Positions 1 to 10,871 of a stretch of DNA of 64,000 bases are shown one piece after another. Every line of letters starts with the position of its first letter. Positions within the stretch are counted from its first letter, which is position 1. Source of the DNA: Mactra quadrangularis (lineage: Eukaryota > Mollusca > Bivalvia > Venerida > Mactridae); NCBI GenBank assembly GCA_025267735.1, contig CM046295.1, forward strand, positions 12,163,167-12,227,166, in the 5' to 3' direction. The position numbers were made by a program, and so were the translations under genes. The notes under the pieces are model-generated. The model made no database searches, was not told the origin of the DNA, and saw only the letters and a program-made list of their open reading frames with translations.

Positions 1-628
1 AGTGGTCACTGCCATATTGTTCGTCTAGAACTGACCAAGCAAAATCCATGTATATTGATGGATGTGATAATATGAGGTCTATACAAGAAAAACTTCCAGT
101 GGCTGGATGTAAGTAAGTTGGTGACTTGTTATTTAAAAGCCATAGTTGAACATTATCAATGAACTTTTCTGTAATGCTGCCTTTATTATTCGTAGATGAA
201 CTTCCCCATATTGGATTATGCGCATTAAAATCGCCGAGTAAAAAGAATGGTTCTGGGAGTTGTTTAGTTAAATTTTCTAGGTCTTCAACAGTTATAGATA
301 AATTGGGAGGGAGATATAAGGAGCACATTGTTATAGGTCTGTGCAAAGTTACTTCAACGGCTACGGCTTGCAGATTAGTTCGTATCTGAATTTGTCGTTG
401 AGGGATACAGTTTGAAACCGCAATTGTTGAGCCACCAGATGCTCTTATTGTGTCTGTGCATATTTTATTATTAAGCGTATAGTCCTTTATTGATGTTTTA
501 TCATTTGTAGATAGGAATGTTTCTTGAAGACAGACAACTTTCGGGGAGTATTTCGATAACAAGAGAAGTAAATCGTTGTAATTTGATTTAAGACCACGAC
601 AATTCCATTGAAGTATAGTTTGACTCAT
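1..628 (-). CDS. LINE ORF2, N-terminal endonuclease domain (partial, runs off window)
   Basis: Reading the minus strand from the ATG at 628-626, the frame stays open to the window edge (about 209 codons), so this is the start of an apparently undamaged ORF2. It encodes an apurinic-type endonuclease (EEP fold) that nicks target DNA for target-primed reverse transcription. Visible motifs in order: QWNCRG with the metal-site Asn near residue 9, CLQET with the catalytic Glu near residue 36, YLPPN, LLGDFNAHNPIWG, and GSDH at the end of the visible part. The start overlaps the ORF1 stop by four bases (ATGA). Reverse transcriptase and RNase H would lie left of the window. Copy B has the same domain broken by frameshifts. 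Confidence 0.88.
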   Translation of the reverse strand, partial: MSQTILQWNCRGLKSNYNDLLLLLSKYSPKVVCLQETFLSTNDKTSIKDYTLNNKICTDTIRASGGSTIAVSNCIPQRQIQIRTNLQAVAVEVTLHRPITMCSLYLPPNLSITVEDLENLTKQLPEPFFLLGDFNAHNPIWGSSSTNNKGSITEKFIDNVQLWLLNNKSPTYLHPATGSFSCIDLILSHPSIYMDFAWSVLDEQYGSDH

Positions 629-1886
629 GGTTCAACGAAAAGTAAAAACTTACTTCGGAAACTTAACAGGACTCCGGGCCGGGCCGAAGTCCGGGGAGGA
701 GAGCTGTGGACACCCATGTCCTCGTCCTCCATCGACTCGATGTCACTCATAAGAGCATCGAATCGGTTGGAGGACGGGACAGGGTCCCTCTCCGCTTTTC
801 TAACTCGGTCGGTTAGGACGACCTTCGTTTTGGGTGTTTGCCTTTGAATCACCCGCTCAGGAGACGGAGAAGCCTGTGAGACCCGCCTCTGAGGTACAGA
901 TGAGGTACTTGTAGATGTTTTCTGTGAACTTGTACTTGCTTTGGACGTATTACGTGAAAGAATAGGAGACGGTTTTTGCACTGGAGTGATTTCAAGAGGA
1001 GAACACTTGCATAAATTGACCTGCACAGCAGAATCAACCATCTTAACTGGTTTTGATACAGCAGCTGAATAAGAATTATTCTTGGAACTTTCTACAAGCT
1101 TGCGTGCATCAGGAAAAGACAAACTTTGTGTATATTTGACACGGAGAACTTCTTTTTCTGTCTTCCAGACTAAGCAAGAACGGGAGGTTGCAAAATGATT
1201 ACCCCCACAGTTTGAACATTTGACTTCATTAGAACAGTTTTCAAGCGGACCAGCATGAGAAGTACTACATTTACGGCATATATTCTCTCTAGTGCATTTA
1301 GTTTCATGATGTCCATATTTAAAGCATTTGTAACACTGCATCGGGTTTGGTATGTACATCTCAACGCGAACGTTGAGATACCCAACTCGAAGTGAAGATG
1401 GAAGAATGGGTTATCAAATGTTAAAATGTATGTGTGAGTGGGAACACGTTTAACGTCTCTGGTGGATAGAATACGTTTGGCATTTGAAACACATTGAGAG
1501 CTTAGCTCTTTTACTATGTCTGCCTCTGACATTTCTGCAAGGTCAGGGCAGCGAATGACTCCTTTGGATGAATTGAGGGTATTGTGTGCAGTGCAAAAAG
1601 ATTTAATGTTAAAAAAAGATCTTAATTTAAGCAATTTATCTGATTGTTGTTTTCTTTGCACCTCGATCAGGAGTTCTCCACCACGGAGCTTCCTGACCGA
1701 TTTTGGAGTTCCTATGAGTGCAGAAATTGACTTTTCAATGACAAACGGGTTCAACTGTGCTAATTTTTCATCTCCCAACGCTTCTACTACCAGAAAGCGT
1801 GGAAAAGATGATTGACTTGATTGTTCATTTGAAATGTTGGGTGATTCGTCAGACTTACGTTTTTTAGAAGAGGTTAAAGGATCCAT
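625..1886 (-). pseudogene. LINE ORF1 (gag-like, three CCHC zinc knuckles), one frameshift
   Basis: Begins at ATG 1886 (MDPLTSSKKRKSDES) and reads about 160 codons of a gag-like N-terminal region, then changes frame near 1405. The correct continuation (GYLNVRVEMYIPNPMQCYKC) lies in another frame, suggesting one lost base. Downstream are three retroviral-type zinc knuckles (about 1335-1175): CYKCFKYGHHETKC, then CRKC..., then CSNCGGNHFATSRSC. A Ser/Thr-rich basic tail follows, ending at 625. ORF1 proteins of this type bind the element RNA and form the RNP. Copy B has the same sequence at the shift point, so the break is either ancestral to both or bypassed in expression. The stop codon overlaps the ORF2 start. 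Confidence 0.85.
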
Positions 1887-2532
1887 GGTTGAGATAATAA
1901 TGATTCATCTCTCAGGTTCCCCAGCCACCTCGGACTCCAACAAGGGGAAGCGCAATGGAGGCGGGTATCCAGCCTCCGCACCACAAGGATACATGAGAGA
2001 TATACTTGCATGTAATTGCAAATGATTACAATCAACACAATTGGCCCATGAGCCACCGCCTTCTTGAATAGGTGTTTTGAACATATTAAAAGAAAGTACT
2101 TTAAATTCAGTAAGCACACACATACCGTAATGGAGTACACTTGTGTTTTTTCAAATTGTGAGTATGCTAGTAATGTTAATAATTTTGAGATAGTGCACAT
2201 AAAGGAGTACGTGAACTTACAAGAATGAAATGGCTTTTGCAAGTATGCAACTATTCAAGAGCAAGGCATGACCAGCCGATTGACCAAGTCAGGCCCACTT
2301 GGACACCCGTCTACCCTGAATCAGAGGCCAAAGTAGTGTGTTGGAAAGACTGGAGATCCCTGGGTCTCCCTCAACTACCAGGATCCTCCTTTCCCGGTTA
2401 CGGGACGCTGCCCACGGCAAACAGGCAGTTTTGGTGTTGGCCATATGCCCATCATGCAGGCACAAAAAGCACCTACATAATGGGCACATGTTACTCCTCC
2501 TCACCACGAATAGGTCCCAAAAATAGAGGAGG

Positions 2533-3204
2533 TTCTTATTAAAAGTATCGAATTAAAATTGCATGAAATTTTAAAATATAAAACAGTACACCTCTGCTGG
2601 ATACCAAGCCATATTGGTATACAAGGAAATGAAAAAGTTAATATTTTGGCCAAAGAATCCTTCAACCTTCAACCAGTAAGTATCAAATTGCCAAGCAGTG
2701 ACTTCAAATGTTCAATAAACACGTTAATTAAGTCAAAATGGCAAACGTTGTGGAACAATGCTTTTTTTAATAAATTACGTGACATAAAGCCAACCCTTAA
2801 TTCATCTTCGTCAATTATATATTCTAATCGCAGAGATCAAATAGTAATTTCGCGATGTAGAATTGGTCATACTAGATTAACACATTCATACCTTCTCAAA
2901 AGAGAAGAAGCACCTAAATGCATACCATGTGACGAACATTTCAATGTAAAACACGTTCTCCTTGACTGTCAGGATCTAAAATACATTCGTGACAAACATT
3001 TTAAAGTAAACTCACTTAAAGAACTTTTTGAGTCTGTACCATCATATGCTATACTTAACTTTTTGAAAGAAATAAATGTTTATAATAAGATATAGAGTTT
3101 TACAACACTAATATAGTTTGAATTATTAGTATCATTGATAGCTGTCGGCGCGATATGACCTTTTTGTGTTGGTGCGCCGTAAAACCCAAACAAACAAACA
3201 AACA
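2533..3204 (+). mobile_element. LINE fragment D: 5'-truncated RNase H end plus 3' tail
   Basis: Starts abruptly inside the RNase H domain (TTCTTATTAAAAG, also inside copy B on the minus strand near 4618). It runs through the C-terminal Cys/His region and 3' UTR to the stem-loop CGGCGC...GCGCCG and a (CAAA)n tail ending near 3204. It joins the 5' end of copy A head-on at 2532/2533, so A and D are probably one twin-primed insertion. Confidence 0.85.
2559..3095 (+). pseudogene. LINE ORF2 C-terminus (RNase H end and Cys/His motif)
   Basis: A 178-codon frame holding the C-terminal part of ORF2. It contains the RNase H segment TVHLCWIPSHIGIQGNEKVN, where the usual last catalytic Asp of NEKVD is Asn here. 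It then has the LINE C-terminal region with RCRIGHTRLTHSYLL and the C-x2-C-x4-H-x4-H type motif CIPCDEHFNVKH. Reverse transcriptase and endonuclease are absent, so this is a 5'-truncated remnant with no independent function. The frame ends normally before the 3' UTR. Confidence 0.8.
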
Positions 3205-3576
3205 GTATACAAATGTGTGTAATATCATTCACTTGTCATCAAAAATAACTAAAACTTTGCATACTTATATAATGGTTTTATGGCCATTCATCTGCAAAAG
3301 TTCTACAAAATGCAAACAAATGAGCCAATAAATTGTTGCATTTTTATTTTTTATGACTGATTTAGTCATTTGATGTGATTATCCCTTTTATGTCAAACTA
3401 TTTAGTATTATTTTAATCTATTTCACATATAGAGACGAGTACTTAGACAAGTACAGCCTTAAATTATGCTGAGATGTAAAAACAAGCACCAGAATAGTTA
3501 ACTTCAGAAAGGAAGTGTTAGATGTATGAAGATATTTACTCGATGTCACATTCCCCACCATAAAAGAAGATAATTT
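3205..3576. other. Spacer between two LINE fragments
   Basis: About 370 bases of AT-rich DNA between the tail of fragment D and the start of fragment C. I see no coding frame, RNA or terminal repeat. It probably represents the target DNA before the LINE insertions. Confidence 0.5.
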
Positions 3577-4217
3577 AATTACATGAAATTTTAAAATCTA
3601 AAACAGTACACTTCTGCTGGATACCAAGCCATATTGGTATACAAGGAAATGAAAAAGTTGATATTTTAGCTAAAGAATCGTTAAACCTTCAACCAGTAGA
3701 TATCAAATTACCAAGCAGTGACTTCAAATGTTCAATAAACACGTTAATTAAATCAAAATGGCAACAATGTGGAACAGTGCAATTTTTAATAAGTTACGTC
3801 ACATAAAGCCAACCCTTGGTTCATCTTCGTCAATTATATTTTCTAATCGCCGGGATCAAATAGTGATTTCGCGACGTAGAATTGATCATACCGGATTAGC
3901 ACATTCCTACCTTCTCAAAAGAGAGGAAGCACTTAAATGTAAACCCTGTGACGAACATTTCAATATCATATACGTTCTCCTTGACTGTCAGGATCTTAAA
4001 GACATCCGTGACTAACATTTTAAAGTCAACTCGCTCAAAGAACTTTTTGACTATGTACCATCTTATGCGATACTTAACTTTTTGAAGGAAATAAATTTTT
4101 ATAATAAGATTTAAAGCATTACATCGTTGGTTTCATTTGAATTGATAGTATCATTGATTGCTTTCGGCGCGATATGACCTTTTTGTGTTGGTGCGCCGTA
4201 AAACCAAAACAAACAAA
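3577..4217 (+). mobile_element. LINE fragment C: second 5'-truncated 3' end
   Basis: Plus-strand copy of the same LINE 3' region as fragment D (roughly 90% alike by eye), starting at AATTACATG and ending in CGGCGC...GCGCCG then CAAAACAAACAAA at 4217. The RNase H/Cys-His frame is broken: a 4-base loss near 3766 relative to D (CAACAATGTGG against CAAACGTTGTGG) and a stop at 4012-4014 (GACTAA in place of GACAAA). Its tail abuts copy B in the opposite orientation at 4217/4218. Confidence 0.82.
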
Positions 4218-4235
4218 GGGTATACATTTAGGTGC

Positions 4236-7200
4236 TTCCTCTCTTTTGAGAAGGTATGAATGTGTTAATCTGGTATGACCAATTCTACATCGCAAAATCA
4301 CTATTTGATCCCGGCGATTAGAAAATATAATTGACGAAAATGAATAAAGGGTTGGCTTTATGTGACGTAACTTATTAAAAATTGCACTGTTCCACATTGT
4401 TGCTATTTTGATTTAATTAACGTGTTTATTGAACATTTGAAGTCACTGCTTGGTAATTTGATATCTACTGGTTGAAGGTTTAACGATTCTTTAGCTAAAA
4501 TATCAACTTTTTCATTTCCTTGTATACCAATATGGCTTGGTATCCAGCAGAGGTGTACTGTTTTAGATTTTAAAATTTCGTGTAATTTTATTTCGATACT
4601 TTTAATAAGAATATTGTCTGAACTACGATATTGTATGGCCAACAATACAGATGGAGAATCTGAAAAAAAGGATATAATTGTTATTAATACTATTTGATAT
4701 GTATGTTGAAGCAAGATCTATTGCTTTGACTTCAGCTGTAAATATGGATGCCTGGTCAGGCAGTCGCATTCTTGCAACAAAAGAATTTCCATATTCAGCG
4801 CAACCAACTTTATTACCATCTTTTGATCCGTCAGTAAATAAATGTGTATAATCTTTATATTTATCTAAGATGTTTACGAGTTTCGATTCGAAGGCCTCTG
4901 GGCTGGTAATAGATTTACGAAAGTTTGACAAATCAATATTAACGTTTGGTATGTTGTAGGTCCAGGGTGGGACATTTTCATCAAAGTTCTGTAAAACGGT
5001 AGAAGTGTTAATATTAAGCATTTCTAAGATGTTTTCAACGCGCAGACCAAATGGTTTAATTTCGTTTTGTTTGTTGTCAATTTTATCAATGTAATTTGGT
5101 TTAAAAACAACTTTTCGCGCAGGCTTACTTTTGTTAGAAGATATTCGAGTTGCGTATTGTAATGAAAGCTTTTGTCGACGTAATTTTAATGATGGCTCGT
5201 TAGCTTCAACATAAAGACTTTCAACAGGTGATGTTTTAAATGCACCAAGGGCGATACGTAAGCCCTGGTTATGTATTTATCAAGCATTTGAAAGTACGAT
5301 TTACACTCTTATCCACATACAATTGACCCATAATCTAGTTTTGAACGAACAAAACTTCTGTATAATTTAAGTAATGTTTGGTAATCTGATCCCCAATCAG
5401 TATGTGAAAGTACTTTAAGTAGATTTAAACCTTTAATTCATTATGTTTTTAGAGACTTTTTTTAGAGTTTTTTTATCAATTGTAATGCCTAAAAATTTGG
5501 CTTCATTTACAACAGGGATTTTTGAGCCAGAAATGTAAAGTTCAGGATCATTATGATGCTTTCTTAATCGACAAAAATGTACGCATTGTGTTTTTGACTT
5601 GGAAAATTTAAAACCATTTTCTATTGCCCACTTTTGGATTTTATCCAAGTTTAGTTGTAGTTGGCGTTCGATACTTCGAATATTTTTAGATCGATAACAG
5701 ATTAAAAAGTCATCTACATACAATGGGTAATCTGTACCAGGATTTATAACCTTAACAATATTATTAATTTTTAGACCAAAGAGTGTAACATATAATATAC
5801 TGCCTTGTGGCACGCCTTGTTCTTGTTTGTGGCTCTCTGATAATGTTGATCCTAATTTAACTTCAAAATTTCTGTCAGACATGAAAACTAGAAATTATAT
5901 GGGTAGTCTAGCGTTTAGACCGGCATCTTTTAAATCTTTGAGAATACCATATTTCCAAGTTGTATCGTAAGCTTTCTCAAGATCAAAGAAAATTGAAACT
6001 ACATGTTGTTTATTGACAAAAGCCTCTCTTATGAATGTTTCGAGGCGTACTAAATGATCATTTGTACTTCGCTGTTTTCGAAAACCACATTGGAAATTAG
6101 TTATAATACCATTTGATTCTAAATACCAGATGAGTCTTTTATTAACCATGCGTTCAAAGATTTTACAAATACAACTAGTTAGAGATATTGGTCGGTTGTT
6201 AAGGGGGTGAGTATTGTCTTTACCCGGTTTCGGTATTATTAAAGCTTGCTTCCAGGAATCTGGAATTTTACTAGATATCCATATATCATAAAAATATCGA
6301 GCAATAAATGTTGAGATACTAATGGAAGGTGTTTTAAAATTGATAATAATTTTCATCAGGGCCAGCAGCTGTATCTTTGGCATGCTTAATAGAATCGGTT
6401 AAATCGTCAATTGTAAAGAGGGTGTTATAATCTTTTCGTTGTTAGAATGAAAATTAATATTTTATTTTTCCGAGTTAGATTTTACCTTTTTAAATTCTTC
6501 AGTGTAGTGTGCTGAGGAAGAATTATGTTCAAAGTTTCCGCCAGCCTGTTGGCTATATCTTTAGTCGGTTTTGCTACGCTCGAATCTTTACGTTTCATAT
6601 GAGCAGTAGGAACTTTTTTGTGTTTACCGTTAATTTTACGAACTGCTTCCCAAACGTTTTTAATTGGAGTGTTGGATTTGATTTTAGAAACATATGACTG
6701 CCATGATTTACATTTAGAAACTTTAAATGTTTTAAATGTTAAATGCTTAAATGATTCTATAATTGTCTAGATTTGCAGCTATAGGGCAAACCTGAAACTT
6801 TTTAAGTGCTGCTTTTCGTTTCCGATATGATCTTCTACACTCATCGTTGAACCATGTTATTTTAATTTTACTTGAGAGTTGGAAAAAACCGGACTTGTTA
6901 AATTATCAGAACACAATTTGTTAAATTGTTCCCAGTTCGCTTTAGAGAATTTGTATTTGTAAGAGCGGCCGTTTACTGGAACAGAGTCGTTTGAAGTTAA
7001 CAACAATGGAAAGTGGTCACTGCCATATTGTTCGTCTAGCACTGACCAAGTAAATCCAAGTATATTGATGGATGTGATAATGTGAGGTCTATACAAGAAA
7101 AACTTCCTGTGGCTGAATGTTAGTAAGTTGGTGATTTGTCATTTAAAAGGCATAGTTGGACATTATCAATGAACTTTTCTGTAATGCTGCCTTTATTATT

Positions 7201-7636
7201 TGTAGATGTACTTCCCCATATTGGATTACGCGAATTAAATCGCCGAGTAGAACGAATGGTTCTGGGAGTTGTTTTGTTAAATTTTCTAAGTCTTCGACAG
7301 TAATAGATAAATTAGGAGGGAGATATAAAGAGCACAGTGTTATAGGTCTGTGCAAAGTTACTTCAACAGCTACGGCTTGCAGATTAGTTCGTATCTGAAT
7401 TTGTCGTTGAGGGATACAATTTGCAACCACAATTGTTGAGTCACCAGATGCTCTTATTGTGTCTGCACATTTTTTTTATAAAGAGTATAGTCCTTAATTG
7501 ATGTTTTATCATTTGAAGATAGGAATGTTTCTTGAAGAAAGACAACTTTTTGGGAGTATTTTGATAATAAAAGAAGTAGATCATTGTAATTTGATTTAAG
7601 ACCACGACAATTCCATTGAAGTATAGTTTGACTCAT
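4236..7636 (-). pseudogene. LINE ORF2 remnant: endonuclease, reverse transcriptase, RNase H
   Basis: Starts with MSQTILQWNCRGLKSN at 7636. Endonuclease pieces lie at 7636-7454, 7430-7143 and 7096-6857; GDFNAHN is lost to a one-base deletion. Reverse transcriptase spans about 6383-5433, with RPISLTSCICKIFERMVNKR, FDLEKAYDTTW (catalytic Asp), GVPQGSI and YVDDF (catalytic Asp pair, residues 57-58 of the second piece, near 5713). RNase H follows at 5021-4403 with FTDGSK, FTAEVKAI and GNEKVDILAKES carrying the expected acidic residues. The C-terminal RIGHTRLTHSYLL region is at 4397-4236. Many frameshifts and stops make this a dead copy, but domain order and motifs are clear. Confidence 0.88.
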
Positions 7637-8880
7637 GGTTCAACGAATAGTAAAAACTTACTTCGGAAACTTAACAAGACTTCGAGCCGAAGTCCGGGGA
7701 GGAGAGCTGTGGACACCCATGACCTCGTCCTCCATCGACTCGATGTCACTCATAAGAGCCTCGAATCGATTGGAGGACGGGACAGGGTCCCTCTCCTTCT
7801 TCCTTACTCTGTCGTTTAGGACAACCTTCTTTTTGGGTGATTGCCTTTGACTCCCCTGCTCAGGAGACGACGGAGAAACCTGTGAGACCCGCCTCTGAAG
7901 TACAGATGAGGTACTTGTAGATGTTGTCTGTGAACTTGTACTTGCTTTAGACGTATTACGTGAAATAGGAGACGGTTTTTGCACTGAAATGATTTCCAGA
8001 GGAGAACACTTACATAAGTTGACATGCACAGCAGAATCAACCATCTTAACTGGTTTGGATACAGTGGCTGAATAAGAATTATTCATGGAACTTTCTACAA
8101 GCTTGCGTGCATCAGGAAAAGATAAACTTTGTGTTTATTTAACACCGAGAAATTCTTTTTCAGTCTTCCAGACTGAGCAAGAACGGGAGGTTGCAAAATG
8201 ATTACCCCCACAGTTTGAACATTTGACATCATTAGAACAGTTTTCAAGCGTACCAACATGAGAAGTACTACATTTTTGGCATATATTCTCTCTAGTGCAT
8301 TTTGTTTCATGATGGTCAAATTTAAAGCATTTGCAACACTGCATCGGGTTTGGTATGTACATCTCAACGCGAACGTTTAGATACCCAACTCGAAGTGAAG
8401 ATGGAAGAATGGGTTATCAAAAGTTAAAATGTAAGTGTGTGTAGGAACACGTTTACCGTCTCTGGTGGATAGAATACGTTTGGCATTTGAAACACATTGA
8501 GAGCTTAGCTCTTTTACAATGTCTGCCTCTGACATTTCTGCAAGGTCAGGGCAGCGAATGACTTCTTTGGATGAATTGAGGGTAATGTGTTTAGTGCAAA
8601 AAAGATTTAATGTTAAAAAAGGATCTTAATTTGAGCAAATTATCCGATTGTTGTTTACTTTCACCTCGACCAGGAGTTCTCCACCACGGAGCTTCCTGAC
8701 CGATTTCGGAGTTCCTATGACTGCAGAAATGATTTTTTCAATGACAAACGGGTTCAACTGTGCTAATTTTTCATTTCCCAGTGCTTCTACTACGAGAATG
8801 CGTGGAAAGGATGATTGACGTGATTGTTCATTTGAAATGTTTGGTGATTCGTCTGACTTTTAGAAGAGGTTAAAGGATCC
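7634..8880 (-). pseudogene. LINE ORF1 remnant, copy B
   Basis: Same gag-like protein as copy A. The initiator is lost (ATG changed to TTG near 8878), a few codons after it are deleted, and an extra A near 8601 shifts the frame. The sequence at the copy A frame break (near 8410) is shared. Zinc knuckles (CCKCFKFDHHETKC, CQKC..., CSNCGGNHFATSRSC) are readable at about 8340-8180. The Ser-rich C-terminal part reads at 8086-7658. The ATGA junction to ORF2 is preserved. Confidence 0.82.
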
Positions 8881-9711
8881 AAGGTTGAGTTGTTAATTAT
8901 TCATCCCTCAAGTTCCCCAGTCACCTCGGACTCCAACAAGGGGAAGCGCAATGGAGGCGGGTATCCTGCCTCCGAAACACAAGAATACCTGAGAAATATA
9001 CTTGCATGTAATTGCAAATGATTACAATCAACACAATTGGCCCATGAGCCACTGCCTTCTTGAATATGTGTTTTGAACGTATAAACTTAAAAGAGAGTTC
9101 TTTAAATTCAGAGAGCACACACACATCGTAATGAAATACACATATTGCTTTTCAAATTGAAAGTATGCTTGTTATTTTAATAATTTTGGGATAGTGCACA
9201 TAAAGGAGAACATGGACTTACATGAATGAAATGGCTTTTGGAAGTATGCAACTATTCAAGGGCAAGGCATGACCAGCCGATTGACCGAGTCGGGCCCACT
9301 TGGACAACCGTCTACCCTGAATCAGAGGCCAAAGTTGTGTGTTGGAAAGACTGGAGATCCCTTGGTCTCCCTCAACTACCAGAATCCTCCTTTCCGGTTA
9401 CGGGATGCTGCCCACGGCAAACGGACAGTTTTGGTGTTGGCCATATACCCATCATGCAGGCGCAAATAGCACCTACATAATGGGCACATGTTACTCCTCC
9501 TAACCACGAAGAGGTCCCAAAAAGAGAGGAGGAACCAGTTAGGCTTGATGAATAGATCATGGCTTTTGTGCATTTAAATGCTATTTGATTGATACATTTC
9601 AGATTTTAAATTGATTTAATTTTATTTGTTAATTTTATTGTGAAATAAATATCACCATTGTTCACATTTCTTGATGAAAAAATATTTTGCTTAGTTAAAT
9701 AGGTCTGGATG

Positions 9712-9725
9712 GTTGCTATAGTAAC
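9712..9725. promoter_or_regulatory. X-box-like palindrome (candidate RFX site)
   Basis: GTTGCTATAGTAAC is a near-palindrome fitting the RFX X-box form GTnRCC-(0-3)-RGYAAC with one departure. Two more lie at 10091 and 13991. Function is inferred only from the motif; no gene start is visible nearby. Confidence 0.35.
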
Positions 9726-10090
9726 GCTTTCGTTCTGAAAACAAAACGAATTGATGGATATGTGAACTTGTTTTGACATGATAATTGAGTAAATTTACTA
9801 AGTAGTGAAGTGAAGTACAGTGTTCTAAGATTAACTAAAATAATTAGCATGACTAAAACAGCAACATTATTTCCTCTCTATTCTGACTAATATTCCATAC
9901 ATACATAGTGGTTTCCTTAGAACACTAACAATTTATATCTTATCATTTTTTATTTCCATAATATGAGTGTGTGCAATTTAACTAAATACTTTTCAATGCA
10001 TTTTTCCCGTTTTATGCAGTAATGACTTAGAATATCACAACGAATAATTTAAACTTGACATGAATAGAGCCAATAAACCATTAATAAATG

Positions 10091-10104
10091 GTTGCCATGG
10101 AAAC
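10091..10104. promoter_or_regulatory. X-box-like palindrome (candidate RFX site)
   Basis: GTTGCCATGGAAAC matches the classic X-box arrangement of two half-sites around AT. It lies 379 bases from the site at 9712. No adjacent promoter or gene is recognisable, so binding is a motif-level guess. Confidence 0.4.
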
Positions 10105-10179
10105 ATTATGGACTTTGCATATCTGATAAAAAATGGTTTTTTTTGGGTCTATTTGTCTTAAGATATTATGTAAATAACA

Positions 10180-10760
10180 CAGTCCGGAATACGTTTGCGA
10201 ATCCGGAAAACTTGCAAACTTACTTTTTTTATTTTTCATCCGATTAATTTCAAATTTTCAATAAATGTAGATCTACACATGGGCATTACACCAGTAAACT
10301 TTCATCCAGATATCTTTACTAGAAATATGTTTAATTTTAAGTCAAAAGTCAAAATTCCCATGGGAATCAGCAAATTCCCATCGGAGAATGGCTCTCCCAT
10401 GGGAATCCTATTTAGAATGTGGGAATTTTCTCCCATGGGAGGATTCTCCCATTTCTAATTCCATTAATAAAGGACTTAACAAGGTAAAAATACAGATTTG
10501 GCATCATACTGATGTTCTTAACAAGAATGTGAAAAAAAATATTAAAAAAGTCCAAAAATAAAAAATTCCCATATTATAGAATGGGAGAATTCTCCCGTGG
10601 GAGAAATCCCATATTTCAGAATGGGAGAATTCTCCCGTGGGAGAAATCCCATATCACATATGGGAGAATTCTCCCGTGGGAGAAATCCCATTTTCAAAAT
10701 GGGAGAATTCTCCTGTGGGAGAAATCCAATTTTTTCAATATTAGGGAAGTTTGATATTGA
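10180..10760 (+). repeat. Palindrome-rich interspersed repeat, copy 1
   Basis: Begins CAGTCCGGAATACG. Its first ~210 bases are repeated in inverse orientation at 20200-20398 with about 90% identity by eye. It then enters sequence built from TCCCATGGGA and GGGAGAATTCTCCC. Between 10567 and 10735 there are four tandem units of ~38-40 bases, each joining a GGGAGAATTCTCCC palindrome to a CCCGTGGGAGAAATCCCAT segment. The frames with repeated MGEF...RGRNPI peptides are translations of this repeat, not genes. Confidence 0.8.
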
Positions 10761-10871
10761 GCTGAAGTTTCTTTTGACGACTTAGAGATCATTTGAATGA
10801 TTTTTTAAGTCTAAAATAGTAAATGCTTTTTGTTAATTCTTTTTCATTTCTTGATGAATATATATTTATTC

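Larger units (their letters stand above)
1..2532 (-). mobile_element. Non-LTR retrotransposon copy A, 5' half (I/Nimb/Jockey-like)
   Basis: Minus-strand element running from a 5' UTR (about 2532-1887) through ORF1 (1886-625) into ORF2 (from 628), cut by the left window edge. It aligns throughout with 7013-9532 (copy B). The shared sequence stops at the same point in both, after AGAGGAGG at 2532 and 9532, which defines the element's 5' end. ORF1 with CCHC knuckles followed by an endonuclease-first ORF2 fits the I/Nimb/Jockey group; the exact clade is inferred. Its 5' end abuts plus-strand fragment D. Confidence 0.9.
4218..9532 (-). mobile_element. Non-LTR retrotransposon copy B, nearly full length but decayed
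   Basis: Minus-strand copy of the same LINE from its 5' end at 9532 down to the C-terminal Cys/His region at 4218. The last ~230 bases (remaining Cys/His codons, 3' UTR, stem-loop and tail) are missing and replaced by fragment C. ORF1 and ORF2 are both recognisable and both multiply frameshifted. It is the only copy here showing all domains: endonuclease, linker, reverse transcriptase, RNase H and C-terminal motif. Confidence 0.9.
9533..10179. other. AT-rich non-coding DNA with two X-box palindromes
   Basis: No coding frame or mobile-element ends are visible. The notable content is two imperfect palindromes resembling RFX-factor X-boxes, listed separately. Confidence 0.5.

Noticed and set aside
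159..389. Plus-strand frames at 159-389, 7156-7398, 608-847 and 1516-1815
   Set aside because: Antisense shadows of LINE ORF1/ORF2, which read as known protein motifs on the minus strand.
10597..10785. Frame encoding a repeated MGEF...RGRNPI peptide
   Set aside because: It is a direct translation of the palindromic ~39-bp tandem repeat; copy 2 does not preserve it as a protein.
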